NCBI GenBank assembly: GCA_029262795.1
Contig: JAJCYT010000026.1
Coordinates: 145,213 to 209,212 of the forward strand
Direction of reading: 5' to 3'
From: Candidatus Fraserbacteria bacterium
GTDB lineage: Bacteria; Bipolaricaulota; Bipolaricaulia; RBG-16-55-9; JAJCYT01
DNA length: 64,000 bases
The notes below the pieces were generated by a model. The model searched no databases, was not told where the DNA came from, and saw only the letters and a list, made by a program, of their open reading frames with translations. The position numbers and the translations under genes are program-made. Positions 33,530-41,950 of the stretch are shown in pieces (the stretch's first letter is position 1; each line of letters starts with the position of its first letter).

Positions 33530-33547
33530 TATCTTTATATTAAGATA
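33530..33547. promoter_or_regulatory. MarR operator 1
   Basis: TATCTT-TATATT-AAGATA, a perfect six-base dyad. Identical arms to operator 2, 45 bases away. It lies between eamA and marR. Confidence 0.75.
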
Positions 33548-33574
33548 ATAATCAAATGTCGCCTCTTTGTCAAG

Positions 33575-33592
33575 TATCTTTACCTGAAGATA
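33575..33592. promoter_or_regulatory. MarR operator 2
   Basis: TATCTT-TACCTG-AAGATA, the same arms as operator 1. A further half-site AAGATA follows at 33603-33608, close to the marR start. Confidence 0.75.
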
Positions 33593-33613
33593 TTCTGGTG
33601 GTAAGATAAAACC

Positions 33614-34120
33614 ATGGATAAACAGGATCATGTTGATGAAATATTGACTCAATGGCAGGAAGAACGGCCCGATTTGGACACCTCGCCCATGGGCATCGTT
33701 GGTCGAATTTCTCGACTGTCCCGTGGTTTGGGCAGCGTTCTTAAGCCAGTGTTTGAGCAACACGGGATCAACACTGGAGAGTTCGATGTGTTGGCAACCT
33801 TAAGGCGTTCGGGCAAACCTTATCAACTGACCCCCACACAGTTGTTTAAATCTGCCATGCTGACCTCTGGCGCGATGACCAATCGCCTGGATCGACTTGA
33901 AAAAGCGGGATTGATTGTCCGTGAAGCCGACCCAAACGACCGCCGTTCCCTAACCGTTGCGCTCACACCTGTCGGGCTGAAACTGGTCAATAAGGCTGTC
34001 GAAGATCATGTGGCGAACTTGCATCATTTGCTCACTTCTCTGACGGATAAAGAAGCTGCCATACTTGCAGGCTTGCTGCGAAAATTGATGCTTCAGTTTG
34101 AATCGGATGAAAGCAGTTGA
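33614..34120 (+). CDS. MarR-family transcriptional regulator
   Basis: A 168-residue winged-helix regulator. The HTH is near residues 60-105: GEFDVLATLRRSGKPYQLTPTQLFKSAMLTSGAMTNRLDRLEKAGL; the wing is READPNDRRSLTVALTPVG. It is divergent from the EamA exporter with two dyads between. No strong ribosome binding site is seen before ATG 33614. The inducer is unknown. Confidence 0.92.
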   Translation: MDKQDHVDEILTQWQEERPDLDTSPMGIVGRISRLSRGLGSVLKPVFEQHGINTGEFDVLATLRRSGKPYQLTPTQLFKSAMLTSGAMTNRLDRLEKAGLIVREADPNDRRSLTVALTPVGLKLVNKAVEDHVANLHHLLTSLTDKEAAILAGLLRKLMLQFESDESS

Positions 34121-34176
34121 AACCTTATGTTGGTTCAACGTACACTGAATAAAAATTTCTCGATGAGGTGATTTTT

Positions 34177-34428
34177 ATGTCCGAAAGAGATGAATTAGCA
34201 ACAAATTTAAAAGAGGTTTTTGGCAAAGCCAACTATCCTGTGAAAAGCGTGATGGATCTGATGCCAGTATTGCCTCAAGGCCCGATGACCACATTTACAG
34301 GTGGCGACAAAAGTTTTACGGCCATGGATTTATCCACGAAATTAGGTGGCGGCAATTTCCCATATGACGATGTGGATGCGTTGATCGAAGATATCTTAAA
34401 TGGCCTGGAAACCAGCGGCTTGCTTTAG
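34177..34428 (+). CDS. MTH865-family protein
   Basis: An 83-residue protein of the small MTH865 family: ERDELATNLKEVFGKANYPVKSVMDLMPVLPQGPMTTFTGGD and FPYDDVDALIEDILNGL. Its helical fold resembles an EF-hand-like domain, and function is unknown. The ATG at 34177 follows GAGGTG at six bases. More common in archaea and some anaerobes. It lies alone between marR and the thiolase gene. Confidence 0.85.
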   Translation: MSERDELATNLKEVFGKANYPVKSVMDLMPVLPQGPMTTFTGGDKSFTAMDLSTKLGGGNFPYDDVDALIEDILNGLETSGLL

Positions 34429-34463
34429 TTTAAAATTACAAAATAGCGTCAAGGGGGAAGACG

Positions 34464-35597
34464 ATGAAAATTCATCAACCTGTCATTCTCGATGCCGTTC
34501 GTACGGCAGTGGGCAAAAATGGCGGCATGTTTAAAGACATTCGACCCGATGACTTGGCAGGCGTCACCCTCAAAGCGTTGTTGCAACGGACGGGGATGGA
34601 TGCTGCTGAAGTGGAAGATGTGATCCTCGGTTGCGTGACGCAAAAGGGCGAACAAGGGGGCAACATTGGACGCCTTGCGCCATTGATTAGCGGCTTTCCA
34701 GTGACGACGGCAGGGGCCAGTGTTAATCGCATGTGTGCCTCAGGGTTGCAAGCGATTGTCAATGCAGCACAACAGGTGGCGACAGATATGGCCGATGTGG
34801 TGATCGGTGGTGGTGTGGAAAGCATGACGCGTGAAGCCATGGGCACTGACATGGGCGCAATCAATCCTGAGTTGATGTCCAATTATGAAATTGTTTGGCA
34901 AGGTGAATCTGCCGAACGCATCGCGGATCAATGGGACATTTCACGCGAAGATCTCGATCAATTTTCGTTGGACAGCCACCAAAAAGCGGCGGCAGCTCAA
35001 GATGCTTGCCATTTCTCAAACGAGATCGTGCCTGTTGAGTTCAACGGCCAAATCTTTGACAAGGATGAAGGCATTCGTCGTGGCAGCACGATGGAAAAGA
35101 TGGCTTCTTTAATGTCGGCCTTTCGGCCAGATGGGCGCATTACGGCTGGCAACGCTTCACAGATCAGTGATGGTGCGGCGGCTGTCCTCATTGCGTCCGA
35201 AGAGAAAGCCAATGCACTTGGCATCAAACCGCGTGCCAAAATTCGCTCCTGGGCAGTGGCCGGAGTGGATCCAACAATCATGCTGACAGGGCCAATTCCA
35301 TCCACACAAAAGGCGCTGAAAAAAGCAGGGCTAACCATCGATGATATTGACCTGGTTGAGATCAATGAAGCGTTTGCTTCAGTCGTTCTGGCATGGGGCA
35401 AAGAATTGAAACCGAACTGGGAAAAAGTCAACGTCAACGGTGGGGCCATTGCTTTAGGTCATCCACTCGGTGCAACAGGCGCACGCCTGATGGCCACGTT
35501 GCTGCATGAGATGGAACGTCGTGATGTGGCACTCGGCCTGATCACAATTTGTATCGGCTTTGGTCAGGGTTTGGCCGCGATCATCGAAAGAGTTTGA
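34464..35597 (+). CDS. Acetyl-CoA acetyltransferase (thiolase)
   Basis: A 377-residue thiolase. The nucleophile Cys is in NRMCASGLQAI (near residue 90). The His and second Cys motifs are NEAFA, GGAIALGHPLGATGAR and CIGFGQG. It condenses or cleaves acyl-CoA plus acetyl-CoA. Length is slightly short of the usual 390. The direction, biosynthetic or degradative, cannot be told from sequence. GGGGGAAG precedes the ATG. A DUF402-like gene follows three bases later. Confidence 0.93.
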   Translation: MKIHQPVILDAVRTAVGKNGGMFKDIRPDDLAGVTLKALLQRTGMDAAEVEDVILGCVTQKGEQGGNIGRLAPLISGFPVTTAGASVNRMCASGLQAIVNAAQQVATDMADVVIGGGVESMTREAMGTDMGAINPELMSNYEIVWQGESAERIADQWDISREDLDQFSLDSHQKAAAAQDACHFSNEIVPVEFNGQIFDKDEGIRRGSTMEKMASLMSAFRPDGRITAGNASQISDGAAAVLIASEEKANALGIKPRAKIRSWAVAGVDPTIMLTGPIPSTQKALKKAGLTIDDIDLVEINEAFASVVLAWGKELKPNWEKVNVNGGAIALGHPLGATGARLMATLLHEMERRDVALGLITICIGFGQGLAAIIERV

Positions 35598-35600
35598 ACT

Positions 35601-36086
35601 TTGGACAACTTTACTGTTCGTATTCTGAATCAAGCAGGCGCAGAGAAGCAACGTTGGGATACCAAAATGGTGTCGGGCGATCACAATCCACTGGTCTTGT
35701 TTGGTGATTGGAAACGAGCACTACACACCAAAGTTGGTGAAGTGCCGGTTCAGAATCAAACACTCGAATGTTACTGGCTAGAGCAACCTTACACGGTGTC
35801 GGCCATTTACGATCAGGATTGGAAGTTGCGGGAATATTACGCCCGCTTGATCAAGCCTGTTGAACTCCAGGGGAATGTATTGCAATATGTGGACTTGGGC
35901 CGACATTTGTCGGTGAAGTCCGATTATGAAGTTCGGGTGATCGAAGATGCCTCGCCCTCCAGCAATGGCGGTGCCAAGACAGATCATGTTGATCTGGAAG
36001 CCGCCTGGGAGATGTTGTTGGATTCCGTCGAAGAACGCACTGGTCCATTTGAACTGGCTTTTTTCGACATATATAAACCGAAATAA
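35601..36086 (+). CDS. DUF402-like protein
   Basis: A 161-residue protein starting at TTG 35601, with a ribosome site GAAAGAG some nine bases upstream. The central YVDLGRHLSVKSDYEVRVIED and the preceding WKLREYYARLIKPVELQGN pattern recall the DUF402 (FomD-like) fold, in which acidic residues bind Mn or Zn and hydrolyse nucleoside 5'-diphosphates. Three bases after the thiolase, so co-transcribed. Family assignment is tentative. Confidence 0.6.
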   Translation: MDNFTVRILNQAGAEKQRWDTKMVSGDHNPLVLFGDWKRALHTKVGEVPVQNQTLECYWLEQPYTVSAIYDQDWKLREYYARLIKPVELQGNVLQYVDLGRHLSVKSDYEVRVIEDASPSSNGGAKTDHVDLEAAWEMLLDSVEERTGPFELAFFDIYKPK

Positions 36087-36110
36087 CGCAGGAAATGAAA
36101 GAGGAACATC

Positions 36111-37901
36111 ATGGCAAAGGCAATGCACGAAGCACCCACCTGGGATCTGTCCGATCTGTATACGGGTGAGGATGATCCAAAACTGGAACAGGATCTTCAG
36201 GCCAACATCGACAGGGCGACATCTTTTTCAGAACGCTTTAAAGGCACTTTGGCCAGCGATTCGCTGACTTCGACGCATTTAAAAACAGTGATGGATGAAT
36301 ACGAAGCCCTGTATCGCAGTGTTTATAAGCCGATGGCCTTTGCCCAATTGTTGTTCAGTACCAACACCATTGACGCCAAAAGAGGCGCGTTGGTTCAAAA
36401 GGTAAGTGAAATCTCCAGTACGGTGCAGACGCATCTGGTGTTTTTTGATATCGAGATTGGTCAGATTCCGCAAAATGTTTTTGACCAAGTGATTCAAACC
36501 GATGAGTTGTCAGTGTATCGGCATCATCTGCAAAGGGTTCGAGATCAGGCCAAGCACAACCTGACAGAACCAGAAGAAAAAATTCTGGTAGAGACATCCA
36601 GTTCCAGAGGGCCAGCGTTTAGTCGTTTGTTTACTGAAATCAGTTCTCGGAGCGGTTTTACCATTGAAAAGGATGGCGAAGAACAAACGTTGAATCAGAG
36701 TGAAGTGCTGGCCATGCTTTACGATCCCGATCGTGAAGTCCGTAAAAAGGCAGCTGAATCTGTGACGGATGGCGTTAAAGAAAACGCCCATTTGGTCACA
36801 TTTATTTACAACACCCTGATTCATGAAAAATCCGTTTTGGATCGCCTGCGCGGCCTGGAACATCCAGAATCCGCCCGTCATCTGGACAACGAAATTGATC
36901 TGCAAACGGTCAACACCATGGTGGATGTGTGTGTGTCTAATTTCAATTTGGTGCAGGATTATTACCAACTCAAAAAGAAATTGTTGGGCCTGGACGAACT
37001 GACCCACTACGACCGCTATGCGCCGATTCAAAGCAAGCAGCAGGAAATTCCATTTGATGATGCCAAAGATATTGTGATGACATCTTTCAATAGCTTTAGT
37101 CCTAAACTGGCTGAGATGACCGAACCCTTCTTTAGTAAAAATTGGATTGATGCGGCAGTGGCAGATGGCAAACGAGGTGGTGCATTTTGTGCAGGCATCA
37201 CCCCAGATCTTCACCCATATGTGTTCATGAACTACACCAACACCGCCAATGATGTGATGACCCTGGCACACGAATTGGGCCACGGCATTCATGATGTGCT
37301 GGCTTCTAAAAATCACATGCTGGATTATCAGCCAGTGTTGCCTATGGCCGAAACGGCCAGCACATTTGGTGAAATGCTGGTGTTCGACAAACTGCTCTCC
37401 GGCCTGGAAAGTGAAGAAGAAAAACTGGGCCTGATTTGTAAGAAAATTGAAGACACCTTTGCGACGGTCTTCCGTCAGATTTCAATGTTCCGCTTCGAGC
37501 GAAAAGCGCATCAGTTGCGCCGCGAAAAAGGGGAGCAGCCCACCGAAGCTTTTAACGAACTTTGGCAGGCCACCCAACAGGAAATGTTTGGCGATTCACT
37601 CACACTCGGTGATGATCACGCTTGCTGGTGGCTTTATGTGCCACACATCATCCAAGTGCCCTTCTACGTATATGCTTACGCTTTCGGTGAATTGCTGGTG
37701 ATGTCACTTTATGCCCAGTATCAACGCGAAGGCGACACCTTTATCGATAAATACTTTAACCTGCTTGCCGCCGGTGGAGCCAGAACCCCAGCCCAATTGG
37801 TCAGCGAAATGGGCTTCGATATTGCAGATAAAGACTTCTGGCAAAGCGGCTGTGATTTGGTGCGTGAACGGATCGAACGGGCGAAGGCTTTGGCGAGTTA
37901 A
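36111..37901 (+). CDS. pepF: Oligoendopeptidase F (M3 family)
   Basis: A 596-residue cytoplasmic metallopeptidase of family M3B. The zinc motif is LAHELGHGIHDVLA (HExGH near residue 385), with the third ligand in the following MAETASTFGEMLVFD helix. It cuts oligopeptides of about 7-17 residues. Normal length, and the C-terminal YAYAFGELLVMSLYAQYQREGDTFIDKYFNLLAAGG is standard. ATG with GAAAGAGGAAC upstream. Downstream is a long intergenic region. Confidence 0.95.
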   Translation: MAKAMHEAPTWDLSDLYTGEDDPKLEQDLQANIDRATSFSERFKGTLASDSLTSTHLKTVMDEYEALYRSVYKPMAFAQLLFSTNTIDAKRGALVQKVSEISSTVQTHLVFFDIEIGQIPQNVFDQVIQTDELSVYRHHLQRVRDQAKHNLTEPEEKILVETSSSRGPAFSRLFTEISSRSGFTIEKDGEEQTLNQSEVLAMLYDPDREVRKKAAESVTDGVKENAHLVTFIYNTLIHEKSVLDRLRGLEHPESARHLDNEIDLQTVNTMVDVCVSNFNLVQDYYQLKKKLLGLDELTHYDRYAPIQSKQQEIPFDDAKDIVMTSFNSFSPKLAEMTEPFFSKNWIDAAVADGKRGGAFCAGITPDLHPYVFMNYTNTANDVMTLAHELGHGIHDVLASKNHMLDYQPVLPMAETASTFGEMLVFDKLLSGLESEEEKLGLICKKIEDTFATVFRQISMFRFERKAHQLRREKGEQPTEAFNELWQATQQEMFGDSLTLGDDHACWWLYVPHIIQVPFYVYAYAFGELLVMSLYAQYQREGDTFIDKYFNLLAAGGARTPAQLVSEMGFDIADKDFWQSGCDLVRERIERAKALAS

Positions 37902-37939
37902 GGACAATAAAGACAAATTTAATAATTAGAAGTTAATGG

Positions 37940-37996
37940 CTTGAAACCCCCCAACCCCCCTTGGTTTCAAGGGGGGCACGATTGGCCTGCGTTAGA
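37940..37996 (+). repeat. Dispersed CCCCCAACCCCC hairpin repeat, copy C
   Basis: ACCCCCCAACCCCCCTTGG followed by TTTCAAGGGGGGCACGATTGGCCTGCG; CCCCCCTTG pairs with CAAGGGGGG. Plus orientation, in the region after pepF. Confidence 0.75.
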
Positions 37997-38202
37997 TGGT
38001 TCTTAAGTTCGTTATTTACAAAAGAAAACTTCCTTAGCATAAATCATAAAAGTTATATCAAAGGGCGGCCTGCTTTAAATCCTTCGCAACTCTCTTTTAC
38101 GAAAAGAGAAAAACTTAGGAAAAGTAAGATTCGTAATCAGAAAAACCTTGCATAGTCAAACTACTCTCAATCTTAAAGAATGAAAAGGGTTGTTAAAGTC
38201 CC
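37997..38202. other. Intergenic DNA before the cysH leader
   Basis: Apart from the repeat at 37940-37996, the 37902-38269 gap holds only the leader promoter at 38203-38230. No other gene, tRNA or clear structure seen. Confidence 0.5.
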
Positions 38203-38230
38203 TTGTCGATCCACAGAATCGTGATATACT
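38203..38230 (+). promoter_or_regulatory. Promoter of the cysH leader
   Basis: TTGTCG (38203-38208), 16-base spacer, TATACT (38225-38230). It gives a leader of about 310 bases before cysH. Confidence 0.7.
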
Positions 38231-38269
38231 ATGGAAACTTATCTTACAGGTACAAAGCGAGGTTGACTC

Positions 38270-38398
38270 ATGAACACGAAACCTTTCATGAAGATCGCGA
38301 AACACGCCATGCCTTTCTCCTTCTGTGTGTGCTGTTGTTGTACCTGCCTCTGTATGGAGGACGCTGACTCCGGCCAACTTCTGTTGCATCTGGCTTAA
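38270..38398 (+). CDS. Cysteine-rich leader peptide of cysH
   Basis: A 42-residue frame beginning MNTKPFMKIAKHAMP and carrying seven Cys in ten residues (CVCCCCTCLC, residues 19-28). GAGGT lies seven bases before the ATG. It is placed between a promoter and cysH, so ribosome stalling on Cys codons when cysteinyl-tRNA is scarce could control the operon. The leader upstream of cysJ shares CCCC-x-CLC and much of the nucleotide sequence around it. Cysteine-responsive polycysteine upstream frames have been described in mycobacteria. Function here is inference. Confidence 0.75.
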   Translation: MNTKPFMKIAKHAMPFSFCVCCCCTCLCMEDADSGQLLLHLA

Positions 38399-38418
38399 GG
38401 TCACGTCCCTTCAATCCA

Positions 38419-38468
38419 CTGATGTAAATCAAATAAATACCCTTCCCTTAGGGGGTTTTGATTTCAGA
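38419..38468 (+). promoter_or_regulatory. Stable hairpin between the leader peptide and cysH
   Basis: CTG-AAATCAAA-CCC pairs with GGG-TTTGATTT-CAG across 38419-38468, with small bulges. It lies just past the leader stop. It could be the regulatory element that a stalled ribosome would displace. No long T-run follows, so whether it ends transcription or controls translation is open. Confidence 0.55.
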
Positions 38469-38549
38469 TAACCATCGATGTATAGGCTGTTTGCGCCGTC
38501 ATTTGTGGTTGTCTGATTGACCTGATGTTTTTAATGAAGGAGATGGTTG

Positions 38550-39254
38550 ATGAAATTGCTTCATGAAAAGCAGGTTGATTCACTCATTGTTTCAGAGTTG
38601 AATCAACATTTAAATGATCGTTCGCCACAAGAAATTTTGAGTTGGGCCTGGGCTACATTCAAAAATAAAATTGCGGCCAGCTCATCATTTCAATCACAGA
38701 GTGTGCCCTTGTTGCACATGATTGCCGGAACAACGCCGAAGTTGCCTGTAATCTTTTTGGACACAGGGTTTCATTTCCCTGAGACACTTCAATTTCGAGA
38801 TGAACTGCAACAACAATTTGGCCTCAATATCGTCGATGTCCGGCCTGCATTAAACCCGCAACAGTTGGTTGAAAAACATGGTGAAAAACTCTATGAACGC
38901 AATCCCAATTTGTGTTGTCATTTCAACAAAGTTGAACCCATGAAGCAAGCTGTGAAAGGGCTTCGTGCCTGGGTCACAGGGATTCGTGCAGATCAAACAT
39001 CGAAGCGCCGCCAATTGAAAGTGGTCGAAATTCAGGATGATGGGTTGATCAAAATACATCCATTGCTCAACTGGACGAAAAAAGATGTCTGGAACTATAT
39101 GGACATTCACCAACTGCCAGCACATCCATTATTGGAAAAAGGCTATGTGAGTGTGGGATGCGCTCCTTGCACACGGCCAATTTTTGCGGGTGAAGATGAA
39201 CGAGCCGGACGTTGGGCCAATTTGGCAAAGACCGAGTGCGGATTGCATACTTGA
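38550..39254 (+). CDS. cysH: Adenylyl-sulfate / phosphoadenylyl-sulfate reductase
   Basis: A 234-residue reductase that turns activated sulfate into sulfite using thioredoxin. It has the PP-loop-like fold, IFLDTGFHFPETLQF, and the C-terminal KTECGLHT catalytic Cys. The extra Cys pairs CCHFNKVEP and GCAPCTRP are the [4Fe-4S] ligands of the APS-reductase type, so APS is the likely substrate. The ATG at 38550 follows AAGGAG. The hem genes follow with three-base or overlapping junctions, forming one operon. Confidence 0.93.
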   Translation: MKLLHEKQVDSLIVSELNQHLNDRSPQEILSWAWATFKNKIAASSSFQSQSVPLLHMIAGTTPKLPVIFLDTGFHFPETLQFRDELQQQFGLNIVDVRPALNPQQLVEKHGEKLYERNPNLCCHFNKVEPMKQAVKGLRAWVTGIRADQTSKRRQLKVVEIQDDGLIKIHPLLNWTKKDVWNYMDIHQLPAHPLLEKGYVSVGCAPCTRPIFAGEDERAGRWANLAKTECGLHT

Positions 39255-39257
39255 GCC

Positions 39258-40289
39258 ATGTCCATTGTGTTGGTGGGTGCCAGTCATAAAAGCGCATCAT
39301 TAGAAATTCGGGAACAATTGAGTGCAGCCATTACTGCCAAGGGGCTTGGTTTGTCCAGAGAAAAATTTGCTGGATGGTTGCTGCTGTCCACCTGTAACCG
39401 AATGGAGTTGTATGTATCAATACCAGAAGCCGATATCCAAGCCGCTGAACATTTAAAGGTTTTTCTAAGAAAAATCAGCGGCTTGGATCATGCGACATTT
39501 CACCATGCTTTCTATCATAAAGTGGATGGTGCGGCGGTGAGACATTTATTTCGGGTCGCATCCAGTCTTGATTCTCTGGTGCTTGGTGAAAATGAGATCC
39601 TTGCCCAAATGAAGCAAGCGTGGCAGTCTTTTCAGCACACTAATGCAGATGGCCGATTGAATCGCTTGTTTCAACATGCGCTGCAAACCGGCAAGCGTGT
39701 GCGTCGCGAAACAGATATCAGCAAACATCCCGTGTCGGTGGCATCGGTGGCTGTATCCTTTGTGAAACAAACATTAGAACAACTCGATCATTGTCATGCC
39801 TTGGTGATTGGCGCAGGTGAAATGGGTTCTCAAGTTGCCCAGCGCTTGAAGGATCGCCAAATCAAAAAACTATCCATCATGAGTCAGCGAGGCGAACGTG
39901 CCAAGCATTTGGCTGAACAACTTAATGCATTATTGATTTCACCTGCCGATTTAAACCATGTACTTCATGACGTTGATGTGGTGATTACGGCAACGGGAGC
40001 AGTAACACCTATGATCCAAATATCACACATTCAACATGCTATTGAGAATCGAACAACACCATTGCTTCTACTCGATTTGGGAGTGCCAAGAGATATTGAT
40101 CCAGAAGTGAGGCAATTGCCAGGCGTCAGTTTGTTTAACATCGATCACTTACAGACTGTGGTGGCTATACATCGACAAAAACGAGCGCAAGAAATTCCTA
40201 TGGCCGAACACATCATTGATGCCGAGGTAAAACAGTTCAGTCGTTGGATGTTAAAACAACGTTCTTTCAAGGTGTTGCATGGCGTCTGA
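39258..40289 (+). CDS. hemA: Glutamyl-tRNA reductase, short form
   Basis: A 343-residue enzyme that reduces glutamyl-tRNA(Glu) to glutamate-1-semialdehyde. The catalytic Cys46 is in LSTCNRMELY; the NADPH domain has VIGAGEMGSQVAQRL and LLDLGVPRDIDPEV. Usual HemA is about 415-430 residues. This one ends near the start of the C-terminal dimerisation helix (LKQRSFKVLHGV), so most of that domain is missing. It starts three bases after cysH and overlaps hemC by 11. The DNA that would encode the missing part is hemC, so it is not a recent frameshift. Confidence 0.92.
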   Translation: MSIVLVGASHKSASLEIREQLSAAITAKGLGLSREKFAGWLLLSTCNRMELYVSIPEADIQAAEHLKVFLRKISGLDHATFHHAFYHKVDGAAVRHLFRVASSLDSLVLGENEILAQMKQAWQSFQHTNADGRLNRLFQHALQTGKRVRRETDISKHPVSVASVAVSFVKQTLEQLDHCHALVIGAGEMGSQVAQRLKDRQIKKLSIMSQRGERAKHLAEQLNALLISPADLNHVLHDVDVVITATGAVTPMIQISHIQHAIENRTTPLLLLDLGVPRDIDPEVRQLPGVSLFNIDHLQTVVAIHRQKRAQEIPMAEHIIDAEVKQFSRWMLKQRSFKVLHGV

Positions 40290-41199
40290 ATCTCTGGTTC
40301 TGGGAACACGAAAAAGCAAATTAGCGATGACCCAGGCCGAACTTGCCAAAGCGCATCTATTAAAAACCTTTCCCGATTTAGACATTCAAATTCGAAGTAT
40401 GGATACGCAGGGGGATGCCTCCTTGCATTTGGATTTTGCTCAGCTGGACAAAGGCATGTTTACCAAAACCATCGAGAATGCTTTGTTAAATGGGAACATT
40501 GATGTGGCCGTTCACAGCCTTAAAGATCTTCCCACAGATTTGCCTCAAGGTTTAGAACTTCGAGCGGTATTGCCCCGTGAGGATTCAAGAGATGTCATGG
40601 TCAGCTCTATAGCTGCAAATCTAGACTTATTACTTCTGGGGGCAAGGGTGGGTACAGGCAGTCCGCGTCGTTGTGCTCAACTGCTTGCTTACAGAAATGA
40701 TCTAAAGGTTCTGCCCATTCGTGGAAATGTAGACACGCGATTAAAAAAGCTCGATCACGGTGACTACGATGCTCTGGTGTTGGCTGCTGCAGGCTTAAAG
40801 CGGCTGAACCTTGAAGGTCGAATTACAACCTATTTGCCAATAGATATCATGATGCCACCGCCTGGACAAGGGGCCATTGGCTTAGAAGTTCGCCAAGAGG
40901 ATGAGCGAGTTCAACAGATGCTGGATCAAATTAATCACACACAAACTTGGCATGAAGTCAGTGCAGAGCGCGCTTTCCTCAAGGCATTGGGTGGAGGTTG
41001 TCACATTCCAATTGCAGCACAGTCAGAATGTCAATCGAATCAGATTAACATCGCAGGTTTGGTTGCTTCTCCCGATGGTCAACAAATAATTCGTTCACAG
41101 TTGAACGGTGATACTGGCCATGTAGAATATTTGGGCAGAAAACTGGCGTCTGAGTTGCTCCAAAAGGGCGCAGAAGGGTTGCTCAATGACGCAATCTAA
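40279..41199 (+). CDS. hemC: Hydroxymethylbilane synthase (porphobilinogen deaminase)
   Basis: A 306-residue enzyme that joins four porphobilinogens into hydroxymethylbilane. Visible: LGTRKSKLAMTQAELAK, VHSLKDLPTDLP, GTGSPRRCAQL, GNVDTRLKKLD, and the dipyrromethane cofactor Cys in LGGGCHIPIAAQSE. Normal length. It overlaps hemA (11 bases) and hemD (14 bases), so translation is coupled along the operon. Confidence 0.96.
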   Translation: MASESLVLGTRKSKLAMTQAELAKAHLLKTFPDLDIQIRSMDTQGDASLHLDFAQLDKGMFTKTIENALLNGNIDVAVHSLKDLPTDLPQGLELRAVLPREDSRDVMVSSIAANLDLLLLGARVGTGSPRRCAQLLAYRNDLKVLPIRGNVDTRLKKLDHGDYDALVLAAAGLKRLNLEGRITTYLPIDIMMPPPGQGAIGLEVRQEDERVQQMLDQINHTQTWHEVSAERAFLKALGGGCHIPIAAQSECQSNQINIAGLVASPDGQQIIRSQLNGDTGHVEYLGRKLASELLQKGAEGLLNDAI

Positions 41200-41950
41200 A
41201 TTGGCTGGGAAACAGATTTTAATCACTCGTCCACAACTTCAGGCAGAAATTTTTGTTGCCAAGCTTGAACAATTTGGTGCAAGAACCGCGCTCATGCCAA
41301 GCATTGAAATCAAACCATCACCCGATCCAAGGCCGTTACAGCAAGCCGTTCAACAGTTGACAAGATATGATGGCATTATCTTCGCCAGCCTCAACGGTGC
41401 AAAATATTTTCTGGATGAGGTTGAAACACAACAAGAAAAAGAACAACTGCAAGAGAATGATCTGATTGCGATCGGATCGGTAACAGAAAGTTATTTAAAT
41501 GGTCGTGGGGTCGATGTTGATATGGTGCCTGAGGTATTTACGTCTAAACAAATGTTGAGCAAGCTTCGATCAGGAAAACGTTATCTAATGCCTCAAGGTA
41601 ATCGGAGTTCAATGTCTCAATTGAATGCGTTGGGTGATGTAAAGATCGATCGTGTGCTGGCCTACTTCAACACCTTTAGAGAAATTTCTGAAGTTGAAAA
41701 AGAGCAGCTTGAACAAACTCAATTTGATTTTGTCACCTTTACCAGCGCTTCTTGCGCAGCGGGCGTGTTGGCTTGGTTTGCGCCAGCATTGTTGCCAGAT
41801 GCGTTGGTAAAAATCCCTGCAATTTGTATTGGACCAAGCACCGCAGAAGCAGCGCACGAAGCTGGGTTTGAAACACTTTGGGTGGCACAGGAACACACCA
41901 CAGACGGTATGATTGATTGTATGTTAGAGAGGGTAAATGATGAATCTTAA
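41186..41950 (+). CDS. hemD: Uroporphyrinogen-III synthase
   Basis: A 254-residue two-domain HemD. It cyclises hydroxymethylbilane to uroporphyrinogen III, the branch point for siroheme. Conserved marks are weak in this family; [46 protein letters not shown] and [16 protein letters not shown] (the usual TxxxxA-like positions) are seen. Position between hemC and hemB supports the call. Confidence 0.9.
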   Translation: MTQSKLAGKQILITRPQLQAEIFVAKLEQFGARTALMPSIEIKPSPDPRPLQQAVQQLTRYDGIIFASLNGAKYFLDEVETQQEKEQLQENDLIAIGSVTESYLNGRGVDVDMVPEVFTSKQMLSKLRSGKRYLMPQGNRSSMSQLNALGDVKIDRVLAYFNTFREISEVEKEQLEQTQFDFVTFTSASCAAGVLAWFAPALLPDALVKIPAICIGPSTAEAAHEAGFETLWVAQEHTTDGMIDCMLERVNDES

